A program made the position numbers and the translations under genes. The notes under the pieces were generated by a model that worked only from the letters and a program-made list of their open reading frames with translations, was not told the origin of the DNA and made no database searches. DNA of 64,000 bases from Azoarcus sp. PA01 (GTDB lineage: Bacteria; Pseudomonadota; Gammaproteobacteria; Burkholderiales; Rhodocyclaceae), in contig LARU01000002.1 of assembly GCA_001274695.2 (NCBI GenBank), positions 2,046,001-2,110,000 of the forward strand. The letters are read 5' to 3'. Each line of letters opens with the position of its first letter. Position 1 is the stretch's first letter. Below, piece by piece: positions 10,551-18,828 of this stretch.

Positions 10551-11626
10551 GGTGTCTCCGGGAACAGGTCGCGCAGCCGGCCCGGGGGGCTCGTTCCGCG
10601 CTCGGTGATGATGCTCGTGATCAGGCGGGCAGGCGTCACGTCGAACGCCGGGTTCGCGGCGCCGGTGGTGTCCGGCACGAGCGCGACGTTCTGCACGCTG
10701 CCGTCGGCTGCGACGCCCTGCACACTGCGCACTTCGACCGGGCCGCGATCTTCGATCGGGATCGCGGCGCCGTCCGGGCACGCGAAATCGATCGTCGACA
10801 GCGGCGCCGCGATATGGAACGGCACGCCGTGTTCGCGCGCCGCGAGCGCTTTCAGGTACGTCCCGACCTTGTTCGCCGAGTCGCCGTTCGCCGCGACGCG
10901 GTCGGCGCCGGTGATCACGAGGTCGACTTCACCGCGCGCGAGCAGGATTCCGGCCGCATTGTCCGCGATGACGCTGTGCGGCACGCCCGCTTCGCGCAGT
11001 TCCCACGCAGTCAGCAGCCCCTGGTTGCGCGGCCGCGTCTCGCTGACCCACACATGCACCGCGATGCCGCATGCATGGGCGGCATAGACCGGCGCGAGCG
11101 CGGTGCCGGCGCCGCAGGTCGCGAGCCAGCCGGCGTTGCAGTGGGTCATGACGCGCACCGGTCCGTTGCGCCGCGCCGCGACCGCTTCGAGCAGCGCGAC
11201 GCCGTGGGCCCCGATCGCGGCACAGGTCTCGGCGTCGCCGGCGCGGATCGTCTCGGCTTCGGCCCACGCCGCGTCGAGCCGCGCCGAAGCAGGCAGCGGG
11301 CGCAACCGCGCGTCCATGCGGGCGAGCGCCCAGTGCAGGTTGACCGCGGTCGGGCGCGTCGCGGCGAGCGTCTTCAGCGCAATGTCGAGCTGCGCGTCGC
11401 TGGCGTCGGCGGTCAGCGCGATCGCAACGCCGAACGCGGCGGTCGCACCGATCAGCGGCGCGCCGCGCACTTCCATCGAATGGATCGCGGTCGCGACCGC
11501 GGCAAGCGTGGCCAGCCGGCGCTGCTCGCTGCGGAACGGCAGCCGCGTCTGGTCGAGGACCACGATCGCGTCGCCGTCGCGGGCCAGCGTCGGCACCGGT
11601 TGAGTGAAGAGTGGAAGGGTGGACAT
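10547..11626 (-). CDS. mtnA: S-methyl-5-thioribose-1-phosphate isomerase
   Basis: A 359-residue member of the eIF2B-alpha-like sugar phosphate isomerase family. It converts 5-methylthioribose-1-P (and probably 5-deoxyribose-1-P) to the ribulose form. The catalytic pair is present: Cys163 in THCNAGWLAT and Asp242 in TGADRVAANGD, with the MEVRGAPLIG signature near residue 51. The start at MSTLPLF is chosen; a Met three codons earlier is equally possible and neither has a strong ribosome site. The 3' end overlaps the aldolase by four bases. The two-gene unit is bracketed by inverted repeats. MTA phosphorylase, which would supply the substrate, is not in this window. Confidence 0.93.
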   Translation of the reverse strand: MSTLPLFTQPVPTLARDGDAIVVLDQTRLPFRSEQRRLATLAAVATAIHSMEVRGAPLIGATAAFGVAIALTADASDAQLDIALKTLAATRPTAVNLHWALARMDARLRPLPASARLDAAWAEAETIRAGDAETCAAIGAHGVALLEAVAARRNGPVRVMTHCNAGWLATCGAGTALAPVYAAHACGIAVHVWVSETRPRNQGLLTAWELREAGVPHSVIADNAAGILLARGEVDLVITGADRVAANGDSANKVGTYLKALAAREHGVPFHIAAPLSTIDFACPDGAAIPIEDRGPVEVRSVQGVAADGSVQNVALVPDTTGAANPAFDVTPARLITSIITERGTSPPGRLRDLFPETP

Positions 11627-11639
11627 GGCGGGCATTTTA

Positions 11640-11803
11640 TTAAGGCGGCAATTAAATACAACCCGTTCGCACTGAGCCTGTCGAAGGGCATCGGCAGGGC
11701 TTCGGCGATTGGATGCAACCGTTCGCCCTGAGCCCTTCGACTTCGCTCAGGACAGGCTTGTCGAAGGGCGCTGCCAGGGCTTCGACAAGCTCAGCCCGAA
11801 CCT
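11640..11803 (-). repeat. Dispersed ~162 bp repeat, copy B (inverted relative to copy A)
   Basis: Reverse-complement copy of the repeat at 9665-9826, beginning TTAAGGCGGCAATT at 11640 and ending at the TCAGCCCGAAC block near 11803. The two copies differ at scattered positions. It occupies the gap between mtnA and the aminotransferase; the rest of that gap (11804-11929) holds no recognisable gene. The inner edges of the two copies sit close to the ends of the mtnA-aldolase pair. Confidence 0.85.
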
Positions 11804-11929
11804 GATTTGTCTGCCGCGTTAATAGCGCTTCGCGGCGCCCTGCCTGGGAGCGGGGCGGCATTGACTCTGCATTGGCCCTTCGGGCGCACTCTGCGAGAAT
11901 GCCGCAGTCCCGTTCTCGCGCGCCCCACC

Positions 11930-13087
11930 ATGCCCACTTTCCCCGCCCGCATCGACTCCCGCCTGCCGGAGGTCGGCACGACGATCTTCACGGTGATGTC
12001 CCGTCTCGCGCAGGAATGCGGTGCGATCAACCTGTCGCAGGGCTTCCCCGACTTCAACGCCGAAGACGTGCTGTTCGAGCGCGTCGCGCACTGGATGCGC
12101 GCCGGATTCAACCAGTACGCGCCGCTGGCGGGCGTGGCGCCGCTGCGCGAAGCGATCGCGCACAAGGTCGCGGCGCTGTATGGCACCGCGTACGACGCGG
12201 AAACCGAGATCACGGTCACGGCCGGCGCGACGCAGGCGCTCTTCACCGCGGTCGCCGCGTTCGTGCATCCGGGCGACGAAGTCATCGTGTTCGAGCCGGT
12301 GTACGACTCGTACGCGCCGGCGATCGAACTGCAGGGCGGGCGCGTCGTGCGGCTGCAGCTCGCCGCCCCCGACTACCGGCCCGACTGGGACGCGGTCGCC
12401 GCCGCGATCACGCCGCACACGCGCATGATCATGATCAACAGCCCGCACAACCCGACCGCGACGGTGTGGTCGGCCGACGACCTGGCGCGGCTCGCGTCGG
12501 CTACTCGCGGCACCGGCATCGTCGTCGTCTCCGACGAAGTCTATGAGCACATCGTCTTCGACGGCAGGCGACACGAGAGCTGCGCGCGCGACGCCGAACT
12601 CGCCGCGCGCAGCGTCATCGTGTCGAGCTTCGGCAAGACGTATCACATCACCGGCTGGAAAGTCGGCTACGTCGTCGCGCCGCGCGAGCTGATGGCCGAG
12701 TTCCGCAAGGTGCACCAGTTCAACGTGTTCACCGTCAACACGCCGGTGCAGCTCGCGCTCGCCGACTACATGGCGGACGCGTCGCGACATGAAGGGCTCG
12801 CGGCGTTCTACCAGGCCAAGCGCGATTTCTTCCGCGCCGCGCTCGGCGGCTCGCGCTTCGAACTGCTGCCATCGGCAGGCACGTATTTCCAGCTCGCCCG
12901 TTATCGCGCGATCTGCGACGAGCCCGACACCGCTTTCGTCGAACGCCTGACGCGCGATACCGGCGTCGCCGCGATTCCGGTTTCCGCGTTCTTCGCCGAC
13001 GGTCGCGACGAGCGCGTGATCCGCTTCTGCTTCGCCAAGAACGAGGCGACGCTCGCCGCGGCCTGCGAGCGGCTGTGCCGGGTGTAG
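11930..13087 (+). CDS. ybdL: Methionine (ketomethiobutyrate) aminotransferase, YbdL type
   Basis: A 385-residue PLP enzyme of fold type I, class I aminotransferases. It aligns closely with E. coli YbdL from the start (LPEVGTTIF, AINLSQGFPDF, NQYAPL) to the end (RFCFAKNEATL). PLP-binding residues: Lys236 in SSFGKTYHITGWK, Asn174 in SPHNPTATVW, Asp202 and Tyr205 in SDEVYEH. The family transaminates methionine/KMTB and aromatic residues, the last step of classical methionine salvage. Start set at MPTFPARI where homology begins. It is divergent from mtnA, separated by repeat copy B. Confidence 0.9.
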   Translation: MPTFPARIDSRLPEVGTTIFTVMSRLAQECGAINLSQGFPDFNAEDVLFERVAHWMRAGFNQYAPLAGVAPLREAIAHKVAALYGTAYDAETEITVTAGATQALFTAVAAFVHPGDEVIVFEPVYDSYAPAIELQGGRVVRLQLAAPDYRPDWDAVAAAITPHTRMIMINSPHNPTATVWSADDLARLASATRGTGIVVVSDEVYEHIVFDGRRHESCARDAELAARSVIVSSFGKTYHITGWKVGYVVAPRELMAEFRKVHQFNVFTVNTPVQLALADYMADASRHEGLAAFYQAKRDFFRAALGGSRFELLPSAGTYFQLARYRAICDEPDTAFVERLTRDTGVAAIPVSAFFADGRDERVIRFCFAKNEATLAAACERLCRV

Positions 13088-13137
13088 CGCGGGCTGCGTG
13101 CTAAACTCGCGGCGCTTCGTTTCTGATAGATCCGCTC

Positions 13138-13383
13138 GTGCGAAACCTGCTCATCTTCATTCTCGTCCTCGTCGTCATCTGGTGGGTGCGCCGCGCGTTG
13201 AGCAAGCCCCGCGACGGCGATCCGCGCGCGGGCGGGAGCCGGCGGGGCGGGCCGAAGAACCCGCCGGAGCCGATGCTCGCGTGCGACCAGTGCGGCGTGC
13301 ATGTGCCGGAGAGCGAAGGCGTGCACGACGACGACGGGTTTTTCTGCTGCGAGGAACACCGGCGCCTCGGCGTGCGGCACTGA
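13138..13383 (+). CDS. PP0621-like membrane-anchored zinc-ribbon protein
   Basis: An 81-residue protein starting with GTG. It has one N-terminal membrane helix (residues 4-17), a basic Gly/Pro linker, and a C-terminal cysteine cluster (CDQCGVHVPE, then FFCCEEH) that looks like a small zinc-binding ribbon. Proteins of this design commonly sit directly before pilS in betaproteobacteria. Six bases separate its stop from the pilS frame, so it is probably co-transcribed with pilSR. The function is unknown. Confidence 0.8.
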   Translation: MRNLLIFILVLVVIWWVRRALSKPRDGDPRAGGSRRGGPKNPPEPMLACDQCGVHVPESEGVHDDDGFFCCEEHRRLGVRH

Positions 13384-13389
13384 GGGCGC

Positions 13390-14961
13390 GTGCGCCCGAT
13401 GGCTGCGGCGGCATTCCCCGATCCGGACCTGGACCCGTCGCGCTGGGTTCCGCTGCGCTACCTGAACTTTTTCCGGCTCGTCATCGCCGGGCTGTTCCTC
13501 GTCGCCGGCAGCGAGCTGCAGCTCGGCCATGAAGCGCCGAACGTCCTCGTCGCGGTCGCGTTCGCCTATATCGCCGCAGTCCTGACGCTGGGGTTCCCGG
13601 ACGCCGCGCGGCGCGTCGGCCTCGATCGGCTGATCATGCTGCAGGTCGTCATCGACATCGCCGTGCTCGCGACGATCATGTGGGCGAGCGGCGGCTACCG
13701 CAGCGGCATCCCGGTGCTGATGATGGTGATTCTTGCCGGCGCGGGGTTGGTCGCGCAGGGGCGGGCGGTGCTGTTCTTCGCGTCGCTCGCGACCGTCGTC
13801 GTGCTCGCCGAGAACAGCTGGCGGTTCTTCAGCGGGCGCTCCCCGGCGGACTTCCTGCAGGTCGGCTTCGTCTGCATCGGTTTTTTCGGCATCGCGATCG
13901 TCGCGCGCCTGCTCGCGCTGCGCGCGAAAGCCAACGAGTCGCTCGCGACGCTGCGCGGCGTAGCGCTGGCGAAGCAGCAGGCCGTCAATGAACGCATCAT
14001 CCGCGACATGCAGGACGGCGTACTGGTGCTCGGCGCCGACGGCCGCGTGCGCCAGGCCAACCCGAGCGCCGCGCTGCTGCTCGGCGTCGAGTCGCTCGAA
14101 GGCAGGCTGCTCGCCGAGCTCGACGAGAGTTTTTCCGCCGATTTCCGCGTCCGCTGCGCGAGCGCAGACGGCGCGCTGCAGCGGATGCGCGCGTCCGGCA
14201 AGTTGCTGCGCTGCCGCGCGGTCGGCGCCGGCGAGAATGGCGGAGGCAATGGCGACACGCTCGTCTACCTGACCGATTTCGAAGAGATCCTGCAGCGCAT
14301 GCAGCAGATGAAGCTTGCCGCGCTGGGGCGCCTGACAGCGAGCATGGCGCATGAAATCCGCAACCCGCTGTCCGCGGTGATGCAGGCGGCGGAACTCCTG
14401 ACCGAGGAAAAGCGCGCCGACGTCCAGGTCCGGCTGGTGCGCATCATCAACGACAACGCGCGGCGCATCGAGCGCATGGTGCGCGACGTGCTGGCGCTCG
14501 GCCGGCGCGAAGAAGCGCTGCCCGAGGCGCTCATCCTCGCGCCTTTCGTCGACACGGTGATCGAGGAATCGACGCTCGGCGGCGGCGCGGAGCGCGACGT
14601 GTTCCGCGTCGACATATCGGCGCGGACGACGCTCGGCATCGACCGCGCGCATCTGCACCAGATCCTCGACAACCTCATCGCGAACGCGCGGCGCTATTGC
14701 TCGGGCCAGCCTGGCGCGGTGCGTGTGTTCGCCGTCGACGCGGGCGGGCGCGCCGAGCTCCACGTGCTCGACGACGGGCCGGGCATCGACGCGAGCGAGC
14801 GGCTGCGCGTCTTCGAACCTTTTTTCACGACCCATCCGAAAGGCACCGGCCTCGGGCTGTATATCGCGCGCGAACTCGCCGAAGCCAACGGCGCGACGCT
14901 CGAGCTGATGGACAACGCGCCCGGCGCCCACTTCGTGCTCACTGGACGTACCCAGCCATGA
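13390..14961 (+). CDS. pilS: Sensor histidine kinase PilS
   Basis: Sensor of the type IV pilus two-component system, an inner-membrane kinase that phosphorylates PilR in response to pilin levels. About six membrane helices lie within residues 22-178, followed by a PAS domain (about 195-285), a HisKA box SMAHEIRNPLS with phospho-acceptor His321, and a HATPase domain (DNLIANARRY, DDGPGI, KGTGLGLYIA). The GTG at 13390 follows GAGGG closely; an ATG at 13399 is an alternative. The stop overlaps pilR (ATGA). Confidence 0.93.
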   Translation: MRPMAAAAFPDPDLDPSRWVPLRYLNFFRLVIAGLFLVAGSELQLGHEAPNVLVAVAFAYIAAVLTLGFPDAARRVGLDRLIMLQVVIDIAVLATIMWASGGYRSGIPVLMMVILAGAGLVAQGRAVLFFASLATVVVLAENSWRFFSGRSPADFLQVGFVCIGFFGIAIVARLLALRAKANESLATLRGVALAKQQAVNERIIRDMQDGVLVLGADGRVRQANPSAALLLGVESLEGRLLAELDESFSADFRVRCASADGALQRMRASGKLLRCRAVGAGENGGGNGDTLVYLTDFEEILQRMQQMKLAALGRLTASMAHEIRNPLSAVMQAAELLTEEKRADVQVRLVRIINDNARRIERMVRDVLALGRREEALPEALILAPFVDTVIEESTLGGGAERDVFRVDISARTTLGIDRAHLHQILDNLIANARRYCSGQPGAVRVFAVDAGGRAELHVLDDGPGIDASERLRVFEPFFTTHPKGTGLGLYIARELAEANGATLELMDNAPGAHFVLTGRTQP

Positions 14962-16325
14962 ACCACCCCGAACGACGCCAACGCCCCCGCATCGACGTCC
15001 TCGTCGTCGACGACGAGGAAGACATCCGCGAAGTGCTCGAACTGTCGCTGATGCGCATGGGGCTCGGGTGCGACACCGCCGGCACGATCGCCGATGCGCG
15101 CCGCTTGCTCGGCGACCGGGCTTATCGCCTGTGCCTCACCGACATGCGCCTGCCCGACGGCGACGGAATCGAACTCGTCGCCCACATCCAGGCCCAGCAG
15201 CCGGGCCTGCCGGTCGCGGTCGTCACCGCTTACGGCAGCATCGAAACCGCGATCCGCGCGCTCAAGACCGGCGCTTTCGATTTCGTCACGAAGCCTGTCG
15301 AACTGAAGGCGCTGCGCGAACTCGTCAGTCACGCCCTCCGGCTTGCGCTGCCGCCCAGCGGCGCGCCCGCCGTCGCGAACAGCCGCAGCCTGATCGGGTG
15401 CTCCGCGGCGCTCGCGCATTTGCGCGTGCAGGTCGAAAAGCTCGCGCGCAACCAGGCGCCGGTGTTCATCCACGGCGAATCCGGCACCGGCAAGGAAGTC
15501 ACCGCGCGCCTGATCCACGAGCTCGGCCCGCGTGTCGCCGGACCGTTCGTGCCGGTCAACTGCGGCGCGATCTCGCCGGAGCTGATGGAAAGCGAGTTCT
15601 TCGGCCACCGCAAAGGCAGCTTCACCGGCGCGGTGTCGGACAAGGACGGGCTGTTCCAGGCGGCGCGCGGCGGCACACTGTTTCTCGACGAAGTCGCCGA
15701 CCTGCCGCTGGCGATGCAGGTGAAGCTGCTGCGCGCGATCCAGGAACGCGCGGTGCGCCCGGTCGGCGCGCACACCGAAGAGTCGGTCGACGTGCGCATC
15801 CTGTCGGCGTCGCACCGCGACCTCGCGCAGCTCGTCGCCGAGGGCAAGTTCCGCCAGGACCTGTACTTCCGCATCAACGTCATCACGCTGCGCGTGCCGC
15901 CCCTGCGCGAACGTCCCGAGGACATCCCGGAGCTTGCCGCGCACATCCTCGCCCGGCTCGCCGAGCGCGAAGGCGGCCCTCCCCGTCGCCTGAGCGCCGG
16001 CGCCGCTGCCGAACTCCGGCAGCACCCGTTCCCCGGCAACGTGCGGGAGCTCGAAAATCTTCTCGAACGCGCGTGCGCGCTGTGCGACGGCGACGAGATC
16101 GGCATCGGCGACGTCAAGCTGTACCCGACCGAAGGCATCGGTCAGCCGCTGCGCTTCGATTTCGGCGACCACCCGGACGACGAGTGCGCCAGCGACGACG
16201 ACGAGCAGCTGCGCGTGCTGCGCATGCTCGACGACACGCGCTGGAACCGCTCCGAAGCGGCGCGCCGGCTCGGCATGACGCTGCGCCAACTGCGTTACCG
16301 GCTGCAGAAATGGGGGATGGAGTAA
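14958..16325 (+). CDS. pilR: Sigma-54-dependent response regulator PilR
   Basis: A 455-residue NtrC-type activator. The receiver domain has acidic residues DDE at 18-20, phospho-acceptor Asp62 (TDMRLPDGDG) and Lys112. The AAA+ domain has Walker A GESGTGKE (173-180), the sigma-54 contact loop GSFTGA (220-225) and Walker B LFLDEV. A Fis-type helix-turn-helix ends the protein (WNRSEAARRLGMTLRQLRYR). The ATG overlaps the pilS stop, so the kinase and regulator are coupled. The expected target, pilA, lies 2 kb away with a matching sigma-54 promoter. Confidence 0.95.
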   Translation: MNHPERRQRPRIDVLVVDDEEDIREVLELSLMRMGLGCDTAGTIADARRLLGDRAYRLCLTDMRLPDGDGIELVAHIQAQQPGLPVAVVTAYGSIETAIRALKTGAFDFVTKPVELKALRELVSHALRLALPPSGAPAVANSRSLIGCSAALAHLRVQVEKLARNQAPVFIHGESGTGKEVTARLIHELGPRVAGPFVPVNCGAISPELMESEFFGHRKGSFTGAVSDKDGLFQAARGGTLFLDEVADLPLAMQVKLLRAIQERAVRPVGAHTEESVDVRILSASHRDLAQLVAEGKFRQDLYFRINVITLRVPPLRERPEDIPELAAHILARLAEREGGPPRRLSAGAAAELRQHPFPGNVRELENLLERACALCDGDEIGIGDVKLYPTEGIGQPLRFDFGDHPDDECASDDDEQLRVLRMLDDTRWNRSEAARRLGMTLRQLRYRLQKWGME

Positions 16326-16403
16326 CTGAAAACGGCAGCACGGAACGGATTCGTCCGCGCCGGATCACACCCCACGTCCGGGCAACGACGACAGGGGGAT
16401 TCC

Positions 16404-17213
16404 ATGAACGCATCGAAAAGCTGGGGACTTGCCGCGGTGGTCACGCTGGCCGCCGTGGCCGCGTATTTCGCGCTGCGGGGAGCAGGCCCGCAGTCCGATC
16501 CGCTGGTCGGCGTCGAAGCGCCGTCCACGCCTGCGCCGATCACCGCCGAACCGTCGGTCCGCCACCCGATCGAGGCCGTCATCGACCCGGCTGCCGAAGT
16601 GCCCGACTCCGGGCCGCTGCCGGCGCTGGACGAAAGCGACGCCGCCGTCAGCGCCTCGCTCGACGCGCTGCTCGCCGCAGGTGCCCGGCCGGACCTGCTG
16701 CTGCTCCAGGACGTCATCCGCCGCGTCGTCGTCACCGTCGACAACCTGCCTCGCGAGCGCTTCGCGCGACGCCTGTCGCCGGTCAAATCGGTCGAAGGCA
16801 GGCTGCTCGTGAGCGGCGACGGCGACGAGCTGGTGATCAGCGACGACAACCGGGCGCGCTACGCACCGTATGTCACGCTCGTCGAAGCCGTCGACATCCG
16901 CTATCTCACGGCGCTCTACGCGCGCTTCTATCCGCTTTTCCAGCAGGCGTACCAGGAACTCGGCTATCCGCAGGGGTATTTCAACGACCGCCTCGTCGCG
17001 GTCCTCGACCACCTGCTCGCGACGCCCGAACCGGCAGGACCGCTGCGCGTCGTCCAGCCGAAAGTCCTCTACCAGTTCGCCGACCCCGAGCTCGAACGGC
17101 TGTCGGCCGGGCAGAAGATCCTCGTGCGCATGGGGCCGGACAATGCCGCACGGGTCAAGGCGCGGTTGCGGGAATTGCGGCGGCGGGTGGCGGGGGGAGT
17201 GAGCGCGCCGTGA
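16404..17213 (+). CDS. DUF3014 domain protein
   Basis: A 269-residue protein with one N-terminal membrane helix (about residues 7-25), a Pro/Ala-rich spacer and a folded C-terminal region carrying the DUF3014 signature (LLLQDVIRRVVVTVDNLPRE, SPVKSVEG, RYAPYVTLVE). It is probably anchored in the inner membrane facing the periplasm. It lies 78 bp after pilR in the same direction. Its last ~230 bp are duplicated as a broken copy at 17926-18161, on the far side of a toxin-antitoxin module. The function is unknown; the link to pili is by position only. Confidence 0.85.
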   Translation: MNASKSWGLAAVVTLAAVAAYFALRGAGPQSDPLVGVEAPSTPAPITAEPSVRHPIEAVIDPAAEVPDSGPLPALDESDAAVSASLDALLAAGARPDLLLLQDVIRRVVVTVDNLPRERFARRLSPVKSVEGRLLVSGDGDELVISDDNRARYAPYVTLVEAVDIRYLTALYARFYPLFQQAYQELGYPQGYFNDRLVAVLDHLLATPEPAGPLRVVQPKVLYQFADPELERLSAGQKILVRMGPDNAARVKARLRELRRRVAGGVSAP

Positions 17214-17242
17214 AAACGGGCTGACTCGAATGTGCTCGTTTG

Positions 17243-17629
17243 TTACCAGAGGGTCGCAGTGCCGAATGATGCGAAAGCCCGATCGCAGCTTATCAGCGGT
17301 ACGGACTCGACCTCGCTCTGTGCCGCGAGCATCCGGTCGAAGGGGTCGCGATGTTCGGCCGGGTAGCTGCCCGCCTTGACAGCGTGAAAATGACACACCG
17401 GTAGATGCTGGAATCCGTCGGCCGCAACCAGTTCGTCGAAGCGGCGGACCGCGTCGCTCGCTTCGTTCAACTTGCCAAGGCGATGTTTCGTGGCGATTTC
17501 CCAGGCGCTCGCTGCGCTGACGAGGATCGCATTCGCGTCGTCCGCGATCGCGTCGCGTGCGAGCGGCGACAGTCGCGGGTCGTCGGTGAACCACCAAAGC
17601 AGAGCGTGGGTATCGAGCAGGTATCTCAT
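17243..17629 (-). CDS. PIN-domain toxin (VapC-like)
   Basis: A 128-residue PIN ribonuclease, toxin half of a type II toxin-antitoxin pair. Acidic active-site residues are visible: Asp6 in YLLDTHALLWW, Glu near 42 in SAASAWEIA, the Asp in HRDPFDRMLAAQ, and Asp in LISCDRAF. The subfamily with DTHALLWW and HRDPFDRML is typically paired with Phd-type antitoxins. The start is taken at MRYLLD, which overlaps the antitoxin stop by four bases. It ends just after the duplicated region of the DUF3014 gene. Confidence 0.92.
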   Translation of the reverse strand: MRYLLDTHALLWWFTDDPRLSPLARDAIADDANAILVSAASAWEIATKHRLGKLNEASDAVRRFDELVAADGFQHLPVCHFHAVKAGSYPAEHRDPFDRMLAAQSEVESVPLISCDRAFASFGTATLW

Positions 17630-17859
17630 CGCCCCTCCCATGCGTCGAGTTCGCTGTCGGGCAGCGGCTCGAAGAATTCGTCTCCGATGCGCCCCGCGAG
17701 GCGTCCCGGCCGGCGGGCAGAAGTCGCCGGAGCCAGGGGCATCAGTCGCGCATACGGCTTTCCCGCCTTGGCCAGAATGATTTCCTGCCCCGCATGGGCC
17801 TGTTCGAGCAATCGGGAAAAGTGCGTCTTGGCTTCATGGACGTTGACGACAACCGGCAT
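17626..17859 (-). CDS. Phd/YefM-type antitoxin
   Basis: A 77-residue antitoxin with the Phd/YefM N-terminal DNA-binding fold (VNVHEAKTHFSRLLEQAHAGQEIILAK region; landmarks VNVHEAKTHFS and GQEIILAKAGKPYARL) and an acidic, disordered C-terminal tail that would wrap the toxin. It precedes and overlaps the PIN toxin gene (ATGA), the usual antitoxin-first order. Such antitoxins repress their own promoter, here expected in 17860-17925; no clear palindrome was identified there. Confidence 0.92.
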   Translation of the reverse strand: MPVVVNVHEAKTHFSRLLEQAHAGQEIILAKAGKPYARLMPLAPATSARRPGRLAGRIGDEFFEPLPDSELDAWEGR

Positions 17860-17925
17860 CGGGCACTCCGTTTAATGGTTGAGCTACTGGACTAAGTCTA
17901 GACCCGAAAACGGAGTCAGACCACT

Positions 17926-18161
17926 TTTTCTCAACGGCCGTCTCGTCGCGATCTTGGACCACCTGTTCGCGACGCCTCGAACCCGTAGGGCCGCTGCGCG
18001 TCGCCCAGCCGAAAGTGCTTTACCACTTCGCCGATTCCGAGCCCGAACGGCTGTCGGTCGGGCAGAAGATCCTGCTCCGGATGGGGCCGGACAACGCCGC
18101 GCGGGTCAAGGCGCGGCTGCGGGAATTGCGGCGGATCGCGGGAGAAGTGGGCGCGCCGTGA
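17926..18161 (+). pseudogene. Frameshifted partial duplicate of the DUF3014 gene 3' end
   Basis: Direct repeat of 16981-17213. It matches from the FNDRLVAVLDHLLATP region (here FLNGRLVAILDHLFATP) through to the shared ending GCGCGCCGTGA at 18161. A one-base insertion near 17978 breaks the frame, and a three-base deletion lies near the 3' end. There is no start region. The fragment is therefore a non-functional remnant. It and the intact gene flank the PIN/Phd toxin-antitoxin module. Confidence 0.88.
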
Positions 18162-18204
18162 AAATCTTCTCGCCTGGGCGGCCTATTCGACGATTTGCAA
18201 AAGG

Positions 18205-18230
18205 AAAAAGACCGCCGGAGCGGTCTTTTT
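18205..18230 (-). terminator. Rho-independent terminator downstream of pilA
   Basis: Perfect stem GACCGC / GCGGTC with a four-base loop CGGA, flanked by A5 on one side and T5 on the other, so it can act in both directions. It lies 65 bp after the pilA stop on the minus strand. It would also stop transcription arriving from the DUF3014 remnant on the plus strand. Confidence 0.85.
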
Positions 18231-18294
18231 CGATGAAGCTGAGGTTAGGAGAAAACGTGGCCTGTCCCTGGTCTGTTCCCGTTTTTCTTCTTCA

Positions 18295-18783
18295 TTATCC
18301 CTTGCATGAGCCAGGAGCATACTTCTTAGCATCACCATTAGCCGTACAGCGCCACTCGGTGATTTGGCTACCTTGGTCGCCGGCGGCGGCGCTGACACTG
18401 ATCGCCTCTGCGTCCTCACCAGTACCAACGTAAGGCGTCAGTACGAGTGTATCTGTGTTAGCTAAGGCAACTCCTAAATTCGATGCGTGCGGAGTCACCG
18501 TAATCACGCCGTTGGCGGTCGTGGCAATGCTCGCCACCATTTTGGTTGGATTAGTCGCCTCGCAGCCCCAGCCATTCTCGGTGCCAAGTGCAGTAGAAGG
18601 CATGGTCTGAATTGCTTCACTAATAGTTGTTCTGCACTGGGATGCAGCTAAAACAACTTCCGAAAACCGCGCTTTAACCGTGTAATCCTGATACGCCGGC
18701 AGCGCCACGGCCGCCAAAATCCCGATGATCGCCACAACGATCATCAGTTCGATCAGCGTAAAACCCTGTTGAACCTTTTTCAT
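18295..18783 (-). CDS. pilA: Type IV major pilin PilA
   Basis: A 162-residue type IVa prepilin. The leader MKKVQQG is cut before Phe8 by PilD; the mature N-terminus [16 protein letters not shown] contains the conserved Glu5 and forms the assembly helix. Four cysteines in the globular domain include the C-terminal pair (WRCTANG, GSCKG) that encloses the D-region. The start follows GGGGAACATC. A longer frame exists, but a sigma-54 promoter lies inside it, which excludes the upstream starts. Local GC is lower than that of neighbouring genes. Expected to be activated by PilR. Confidence 0.96.
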   Translation of the reverse strand: MKKVQQGFTLIELMIVVAIIGILAAVALPAYQDYTVKARFSEVVLAASQCRTTISEAIQTMPSTALGTENGWGCEATNPTKMVASIATTANGVITVTPHASNLGVALANTDTLVLTPYVGTGEDAEAISVSAAAGDQGSQITEWRCTANGDAKKYAPGSCKG

Positions 18784-18828
18784 GATGTTCCCCTTTGAAC
18801 AGCGGAAAACCCGCTTGGCAGGGATAAC

